Of a stretch of 9,679 bases of DNA, positions 6,986 to 9,679 are shown in pieces. The position numbers and the translations under genes are program-made. The DNA is from Paracoccaceae bacterium (GTDB lineage Bacteria > Pseudomonadota > Alphaproteobacteria > Rhodobacterales > Rhodobacteraceae), in NCBI GenBank assembly GCA_030625695.1, contig DAOUQK010000121.1, positions 1-9,679 on the forward strand. The letters run 5' to 3'. Every line of letters begins with the position of its first letter. The first letter of the stretch is position 1. The notes below the pieces were generated by a model. That model ran no database searches. It was not told the DNA's origin and was given only the letters and a program-made list of their open reading frames with translations.

Positions 6986-8239
6986 TTAGTCATGCGGCAA
7001 TTCCGGCGCGCGGCCAACCCGCTCGGCCAGACGGGTTACCGTCAGCCCCTGCACGATGGTCGAAAACACCACGACAATATAGGTCGTCGTCAGGATCAAA
7101 GGTTTCCATTCATTGTCAGGCAGCGACAAGGCCAGCGCGACCGAAATACCGCCCTTCAACCCGCCCCATGTCATGATCGGGATCACCCCTTTGCTGAAAT
7201 CCCGGAACGGTTTCAACATCAGCACCGGCACCGATACAGCCATCAACCGCGCCACTAAGGCCAGGCCGATGGCCAAGACACCCGAAACCAGATAGTCGAA
7301 TTCGAACGCCACGGCGAACACTTCAATGCCGATCATCAGGAACAGCACGGCGTTCAGAATTTCATCAATCAGGGTCCAGAACGCCTCGACGTAATGGCGG
7401 GTTTCTTCCGACATGCCATGTTTGGCACCGATATCACCAATCAAAAGCCCGGCGCAAACTGCCATGATCGGGGCAGATACGTGCATCCATACCGCCAGTT
7501 CATAGCCACCAAAGGCAAGGCCAAGGGTGATCAGCACCTCAAGCGAATAGTCGTCGATCAGGCGCATCACCCGGAACGTCAGCCAGCCCAGTACAAGACC
7601 CAGAATTGCCCCTCCGGCGGCTTCGCGCACGAACAATATCGCCGCGTCCGTAAGGCCTGCGCCATGGTTGTCGCCAGACGGAAAGGCGATGCCGACCAGC
7701 ACCAGAAACACCACATAGCCGACGCCATCATTGAACAGGCTTTCACCGGCAATTTTGGTCTCCAGCGATTTCTGCAAATCCGCCTCGCGCAAAACACCCA
7801 GCACCGCCACCGGATCGGTGGGCGATATCAACGCGCCAAACACCAGTGCAATCATCAACGGCATGCCGGTGATCCAGCTGAACCCGAAACCGACAATGGC
7901 CGTGGAAATGCCAACTCCGATCGTTGCCATCAGGAATATCACCAACCAGGCTTTGCGCAGATCAGACAGTTTGACGTGCAACGCCCCGGCAAACAGCAAC
8001 AGACCCAGCATGCCCTCCAGCAACGCGGTCGAAAATTCCAGTTCCAGCACCTGTGCGCGGATCTGTTCCTCGACCGTCAGAGCGGGGAACAGCGCGTCGG
8101 TGGCGATGACAGCAAAGGACGCGAACAGCGCGACAACAAGGATGCCGATTGACGATGGCAGGCGCAGGAAGAAATAGTTGATGGTGCCAAATACACCGGC
8201 CAGCACGATCAGAAACGATGCAATTTGAAGAAGGGTCAT
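6986..8239 (-). CDS. Na+/H+ antiporter, CPA1 (NhaP-like) family
   Basis: An inner-membrane cation/proton exchanger of 417 residues with about 12 hydrophobic segments. Family landmarks are LLEGMLGLLLFAGAL (73-87), ALISPTDPVAVLG (136-148) with the conserved TDP, the ion-site stretch AGESLFNDG (164-172) with its Asn-Asp pair, and TWGGLKGGISVALALSLP (357-374). It lacks the long cytoplasmic C-terminal domain of some relatives and ends soon after the last helix. I place the start at ATG 8239, preceded by AGGA with five-base spacing and followed directly by helix 1. The longer frame to 8332 adds 31 residues unlike the family. The likely role is sodium/pH homeostasis, sensible for a marine bacterium. 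Which cation (Na+, K+ or Li+) is moved is not known. Confidence 0.92.
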   Translation of the reverse strand: MTLLQIASFLIVLAGVFGTINYFFLRLPSSIGILVVALFASFAVIATDALFPALTVEEQIRAQVLELEFSTALLEGMLGLLLFAGALHVKLSDLRKAWLVIFLMATIGVGISTAIVGFGFSWITGMPLMIALVFGALISPTDPVAVLGVLREADLQKSLETKIAGESLFNDGVGYVVFLVLVGIAFPSGDNHGAGLTDAAILFVREAAGGAILGLVLGWLTFRVMRLIDDYSLEVLITLGLAFGGYELAVWMHVSAPIMAVCAGLLIGDIGAKHGMSEETRHYVEAFWTLIDEILNAVLFLMIGIEVFAVAFEFDYLVSGVLAIGLALVARLMAVSVPVLMLKPFRDFSKGVIPIMTWGGLKGGISVALALSLPDNEWKPLILTTTYIVVVFSTIVQGLTVTRLAERVGRAPELPHD

Positions 8240-8552
8240 GACGGTCCTGTTTGGTAATTTCTGCTCTGATAGCACCTGCACGCCTTTGGGCCAATGCACC
8301 AATGTCAGTGGACAGAAACCCAGAGTTAACATCGGGGCGTGGCACAGTCATATTACGCAGATCAGGAGAGAACGTGGTTCGCTTCGGGGAAATGTCAGGC
8401 TCCACAGAGGAAACAAATACTCACCCCCTCTGCTGACATGTCAAATAAGACACGTCACCAGAGGGGGGATAAGTATTTGAACCAACGCCAGATACTCTGC
8501 GCCTAGTGGTCAACATTGGTGACTCGCCCCGGGGATATTCAGACCTTATTCT
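8240..8552. other. 313-bp non-coding spacer between znuA and the antiporter gene
   Basis: No credible gene is visible on either strand: the short frames here lack ribosome sites and family resemblance. The spacer contains the large inverted repeat at 8414-8479, a CCCCGGGG palindrome at 8527-8534, and the antiporter ribosome site. It should hold the antiporter promoter and the znuA 3' end, but I cannot assign promoter hexamers. Confidence 0.5.
8414..8479. repeat. Large imperfect inverted repeat enclosing two GACAYGTC motifs
   Basis: The left arm 8414-8432 (CAAATACT then CCCCCTCTG) is matched by the right arm 8459-8479 (CAGAGGGGG then AGTATTTG). The arms have two perfect blocks of 8 and 9 bp separated by a small bulge. 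The 26-base middle contains the perfect palindrome TGACATGTCA (8434-8443) and, 14 bases on, AGACACGTCA (8448-8457). It could be the znuA terminator, a dispersed palindromic element, or an operator region for the antiporter; the duplicated central motif favours a protein-binding role. Confidence 0.6.
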
Positions 8553-9455
8553 CTAATCACGAACGCATTCGGCAAACCCAGCCGCCATATTCCGCAGCAA
8601 CAATGGATAAAGCTCCGGACCCGCCGTCAATTGCGCGCCCATGGGATCCAGCGGGATAATCCTCAGATCATCCCGACCGGTGGCAGCGTGCAACAACCCC
8701 GGATCAAACTGCGGCGCGCTGAAGACGCAGTATTTGCCCGCCTTCGCCAGCCGTGTCCGCAGTTGCGCCACTCTTGCCGGACCCGGATTGCCTGCGTCAC
8801 TGGCGCTGACGGCCCCAACCGGTGACAACCCGAACCGGGTTTCGAAATATTGATAGGCATCGTGGAAGGTAACATAGGCACGTCCCTTCATGGGTTTCAG
8901 CAAGGTGGTCAGCTCAGATTGCAACAGCGTCAGCTCCCCCTGCCCGGCCAAGGCATTGGCATGGTACCTCGCCGCATTCGGCGGGTCCTGCGCTGCCAGT
9001 AAATCGGCAATCAGTCCAAGCCAGAGGTGGCCGTTTTCCGGGTCAAGCCAGGCGTGTGGATCATAGTGCCCGTCGCTGTCATGGGAATGCCCACCGTCTT
9101 CACGCAAGCCCAGCAATTGCGTGCCCGGCGCGCCCAGCAATTCCAATTGCACCGCCCCGCCCGCCAGCGTCTCGATTGGCTTGCTCAGCCGCGGGGTCAA
9201 GCCTGGCCCCATCCAGACCACCAGATCAGCCCCTTGCAACGCCCGCGCCTGCGACGGGCGCAGCGCCGCCCCATGAGGGCCGCCACCCGGAGGCACAATC
9301 ATCTCGGGCGTGCCCATCCCTTGCATGACAATCGCGACCAACGACTGCACCGGCGCGATGTCTGTCACCACCATTGGCACTTCGGCCCGCGCCGGAAGGA
9401 CCGCAGTTAAAACAGCCATTATGAAACCAAAAAACCTTGCCACCTCAGACCTCAT
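8553..9455 (-). CDS. znuA: Zinc ABC transporter periplasmic binding protein ZnuA
   Basis: Periplasmic zinc receptor of the ZnuABC high-affinity importer. It has 300 residues from ATG 9455. The first 24 residues are a signal peptide (hydrophobic FFGFIMAVLTAVL, cleavage after ARA). Expected metal ligands are visible: His61 in PHGAALRPSQ, His134 in DPHAWLDP, His198 in VTFHDAYQYF, and Asp270 in PLDPMG. A short His/Asp-rich loop (GGHSHDSDGH, 121-130) sits where ZnuA proteins carry their histidine loop. Cys243 and Cys297 match the disulfide known in ZnuA. The frame extends to a TTG at 9488, but that codon lies inside the Zur-box palindrome and would precede the signal peptide, so I reject it. The gene is divergent from zur and shares its control region, so expression should rise under zinc limitation. 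ATPase and permease genes are not in the window; they may follow zur. Confidence 0.95.
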   Translation of the reverse strand: MRSEVARFFGFIMAVLTAVLPARAEVPMVVTDIAPVQSLVAIVMQGMGTPEMIVPPGGGPHGAALRPSQARALQGADLVVWMGPGLTPRLSKPIETLAGGAVQLELLGAPGTQLLGLREDGGHSHDSDGHYDPHAWLDPENGHLWLGLIADLLAAQDPPNAARYHANALAGQGELTLLQSELTTLLKPMKGRAYVTFHDAYQYFETRFGLSPVGAVSASDAGNPGPARVAQLRTRLAKAGKYCVFSAPQFDPGLLHAATGRDDLRIIPLDPMGAQLTAGPELYPLLLRNMAAGFAECVRD

Positions 9456-9475
9456 CTGCCATCTCAACAGCGGCC

Positions 9476-9504
9476 TTGATATATGCAATGTTATAACATA
9501 TCAA
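9476..9504. promoter_or_regulatory. Symmetric overlapping promoters for znuA and zur
   Basis: TTGATA (9476-9481) and TATCAA (9499-9504) are reverse complements separated by exactly 17 bases. On each strand this reads as a -35 TTGATA and a -10 TATCAA (four of six consensus bases), with the Zur palindrome in the spacer. Predicted transcript starts would be near 9511 for zur and 9469 for znuA, leaving room for their ribosome sites. This is an inference from spacing, not a measured promoter. Confidence 0.5.
9484..9503. promoter_or_regulatory. Zur box in the znuA-zur divergent region
   Basis: ATGTTATAACAT (9488-9499) is a perfect 12-bp palindrome, extended to TG-N2-palindrome-N2-CA over 9484-9503. 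It matches the TGTTATAACA-type core expected of Zur sites and lies between znuA and zur. Zur with bound zinc would block both genes; release under zinc limitation would open them. Confidence 0.8.
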
Positions 9505-9530
9505 CCCAGAATTCGCCACAGGAGCCAACC

Positions 9531-9679
9531 ATGACCGCCATCGGATTTGCCCGGCACGATCACCACACCTGTATCAGCGAAGCGCTGCAACAGGCCGAAT
9601 TACGGTGCAGTCGGTTAAAGCTGCAATTCACCCCGGTACGCCGCCGGGTGTTAGAGATTTTGTTGCAGGATCACCGCGC
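9531..9679 (+). CDS. zur: Zinc uptake regulator Zur (Fur family), 3' end outside window
   Basis: The first 49 codons of a Fur-family repressor. The ATG is preceded by AGGAG (9520-9524) with six-base spacing. After a His/Cys-containing N-terminus (HDHHTC), the segment CSRLKLQFTPVRRRVLEILL matches the start of the Zur DNA-binding domain, where Fur-family proteins have R-x-T-P-x-R-x-x-V-L. The metal-binding residues of the dimerisation domain lie beyond the window. The divergent position next to znuA and the shared Zur-box-like palindrome support Zur rather than Fur or Mur. Autoregulation is likely from the shared control region. Confidence 0.88.
   Translation, partial: MTAIGFARHDHHTCISEALQQAELRCSRLKLQFTPVRRRVLEILLQDHR

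Noticed and set aside
7394..8152. A 252-codon plus-strand open frame opposite the antiporter gene
   Set aside because: It is the same antisense artefact: Gln/His/Arg-rich, no recognisable domain, and it lies fully inside a convincing antiporter gene.
8527..8534. CCCCGGGG palindrome after znuA as a terminator
   Set aside because: It is only 8 bp with no loop and no following T-run, so it cannot form a useful hairpin.
9456..9488. Upstream TTG start for znuA at 9488
   Set aside because: The TTG lies inside the Zur-box palindrome and promoter region, and it would place extra residues before the signal peptide.
1..9679. CRISPR array, tRNA/rRNA gene, transposase or phage genes
   Set aside because: I saw no regularly spaced repeats, no tRNA-like cloverleaf sequence, no rRNA motifs and no mobile-element proteins in any frame.

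Overview
The window looks like chromosomal DNA of an alphaproteobacterium, most likely of the Rhodobacterales/Roseobacter group. I infer this from moderate-to-high GC, the typical sequences of the phosphonate ABC transporter, the acyl-CoA synthetase and the ZnuA/Zur pair, and the divergent znuA/zur arrangement. No taxonomic marker gene is present. Nearly everything is on the minus strand; only an alpha/beta-hydrolase remnant and the start of zur are on the plus strand.

Left part (1-3102, minus): a phosphonate/phosphite-type ABC importer operon read phnD (binding protein) -> phnC (ATPase) -> phnE2 (permease) -> phnE1 (second permease, cut by the window edge). The last three genes are translationally coupled by 1-4 base overlaps. 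A strong hairpin separates phnD from phnC. phnE1 appears to carry an extra in-frame block of about 32 codons. The 263 bp upstream of phnD contain several dyads, one resembling a LacI-family operator, and no recognisable Pho box.

Middle (3366-6890): an MFS transporter of the oxalate:formate/monocarboxylate type (minus) whose natural ATG is followed at codon 4 by an in-frame TAG. Divergent from it is the C-terminal half of an alpha/beta hydrolase whose N-terminal half, with the nucleophile, is missing. Then come a bidirectional terminator-like hairpin and an acetyl/acyl-CoA synthetase (minus). This looks like a small catabolic neighbourhood that has lost material at a breakpoint near 4650-4727.

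Right part (6986-9679): a CPA1-type Na+/H+ antiporter (minus) and a 313 bp spacer holding a large inverted repeat around two GACAYGTC motifs. Next are znuA (zinc-binding protein, minus) and divergent zur (zinc-responsive Fur-family repressor, plus, cut by the window edge). Between znuA and zur a palindromic Zur-box-like site sits inside a symmetric pair of overlapping promoters, which predicts co-regulation of zinc uptake and its own repressor.

Most of the window is ordinary transport and metabolism. I do not see a new defence, mobile or biosynthetic system. The points worth a second look are the phnE1 insertion, the possible nonsense codon in the MFS gene, the truncated hydrolase and the unexplained inverted repeat at 8414-8479.
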